The notes under the pieces are model-generated. The model ran no database searches and had not been told where the DNA came from. It worked only from the letters and a program-made list of their open reading frames with translations. 6,040 nt of DNA from Candidatus Omnitrophota bacterium (GTDB lineage: Bacteria > Omnitrophota > Gorgyraeia > Aquiviventales > Aquiviventaceae): NCBI GenBank assembly GCA_016206585.1, contig JACQRE010000039.1, positions 1 through 6,040 of the forward strand, in the 5' to 3' direction. This document shows positions 5,362-6,040 of this stretch, in pieces. How positions within the stretch are numbered: position 1 is the first letter of the stretch; every line of letters starts with the position of its first letter. The position numbers and the translations under genes were made by a program.

Positions 5362-6040
5362 GCCGCGCACCGGCCTCGCGCCGCATCGCGAGGTACTTCC
5401 GGTAGCTGACCCACTGGTACTTCCCCGCCATCCACGCGATGAAGAACCCCACCCGGCCCTCCCGGAACCCCTGCTTGAGGACATAGGTGCGGATGAACCG
5501 ATCCACCGAGCGCCAGGCCGCCTTGCCCCGGCCCATCTTCCGGCTGTCCGCGCACCACTTCGTGGCCTCCAGCGTGGTGTGGCGATCGAGCTTGTCCGCA
5601 AAATCCTGCAGGTTCCGGTAGGAGAGATGGATCAGGTCGTGCCGGAGGGTCCCCCACGCGGGTCCAAAGGCTCTGGGGTGGACGGTGGTTTCCTCCCATC
5701 GGAACACCGACCGCTTGAACAGCTTGATCTGGGCGCTCGGGTACCACCCCCCATATCGGATCCATCGGGCCCCGATGTAGTTCCGGCGCGGGATCGCGTA
5801 CACGTCAAAGCGAGGGCCGTCGGTGAACAACCGGGCGATCTCCTCGGCCAGCTCCGGCGTGACGCGCTCATCCGCATCCAGGCTCAGGACCCACTCGTGC
5901 GCGGCCTGCACGTGGGCCCAGTTCCGGTGGCGGCCCTCGACGTCCATCCTTCGCTTGAGCACGCGCGCGCCGAGCGACTCCGCGAGACGGACCGTCTCAT
6001 CGGTGCTCTCGTCATCCACGACCAGGGTCTCATCGGCCCA
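5282..6040 (-). CDS. WaaE/KdtX-like family 2 glycosyltransferase, 5' end beyond window
   Basis: The frame is open to the right edge (first visible residues WADETLVVDDESTDET), so the N-terminal strand with the start codon lies outside the window; 252 residues are visible. From the first visible residue: VVDDESTDET (7-16) is the donor-binding motif, LSLDADERVTPEL (52-64) holds the DxD metal site, IRYGGWYPSAQIKLFKR (94-110) and TVHPRAFGPAWGTLRHDLIHLSY (119-141) are typical of WaaE-like LPS-core glycosyltransferases, and VLKQGFREGRVGFFIAWMAG (187-206) is the amphipathic C-terminal segment. The last 30 or so residues are a low-complexity tail (PTSGGPATDADARGTKPATARTGAGS) that overlaps the 3' end of the GT87 gene by 80 bases. 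Its C-terminal half is homologous to both repeat copies in the 1212-2378 gene, but here it occurs once. Donor and acceptor are unknown. Confidence 0.9.
   Translation of the reverse strand, partial: WADETLVVDDESTDETVRLAESLGARVLKRRMDVEGRHRNWAHVQAAHEWVLSLDADERVTPELAEEIARLFTDGPRFDVYAIPRRNYIGARWIRYGGWYPSAQIKLFKRSVFRWEETTVHPRAFGPAWGTLRHDLIHLSYRNLQDFADKLDRHTTLEATKWCADSRKMGRGKAAWRSVDRFIRTYVLKQGFREGRVGFFIAWMAGKYQWVSYRKYLAMRREAGARPTSGGPATDADARGTKPATARTGAGS

Overview
This is a GC-rich stretch packed almost entirely with glycan-assembly genes. It looks like part of a surface-polysaccharide locus (lipopolysaccharide core, O-antigen or capsule) from an environmental bacterium, probably Gram-negative given the WaaE/KdtX-type glycosyltransferases. 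The phylum cannot be fixed from this window. There are no rRNA or tRNA genes, CRISPR arrays or transposase genes.

Layout. Five genes on the minus strand read from about 3939 down to the left edge and form one tight operon. In transcription order they are: a GT-A glycosyltransferase (3100-3939); a dolichol-phosphate-mannose-synthase-like polyprenyl-phosphate sugar transferase (2371-3087); a WaaE-like family 2 glycosyltransferase with a duplicated C-terminal half (1212-2378); a radical SAM/SPASM enzyme (191-1222); and the N-terminal part of a small cupin protein (182 to beyond base 1). Junctions are 12-bp gap, 8-bp overlap, 11-bp overlap and 8-bp gap, which fits one transcript with translational coupling. 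A single plus-strand gene (4090-5361) encodes a polytopic GT87/DUF2029 glycosyltransferase. At the right edge another WaaE-like glycosyltransferase on the minus strand (5282 to beyond 6040) runs into it, and the two overlap tail to tail by 80 bp.

The only real non-coding stretch is the 150 bp between the divergent genes at 3939 and 4090. It is almost filled by a 125-bp foldback element (3967-4091) with nested inverted repeats, each inner arm carrying its own AAAAGTGCC-N-GGCACTTTT palindrome. It looks like a REPIN- or MITE-type non-autonomous element, and its right tip supplies the most upstream plausible ATG of the GT87 gene.

How the genes may work together (inference): the DPM-like enzyme would charge a polyprenyl phosphate with a sugar, and the GT87 membrane enzyme would use such a lipid-linked donor on the outer face of the inner membrane. 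The family 2 enzymes would use nucleotide sugars on the cytoplasmic face. The radical SAM/SPASM protein and the cupin are likely sugar- or glycan-modifying accessory enzymes. The two least ordinary signals are the foldback element at the divergent promoter region and the internally duplicated C-terminal domain of the WaaE-like enzyme.
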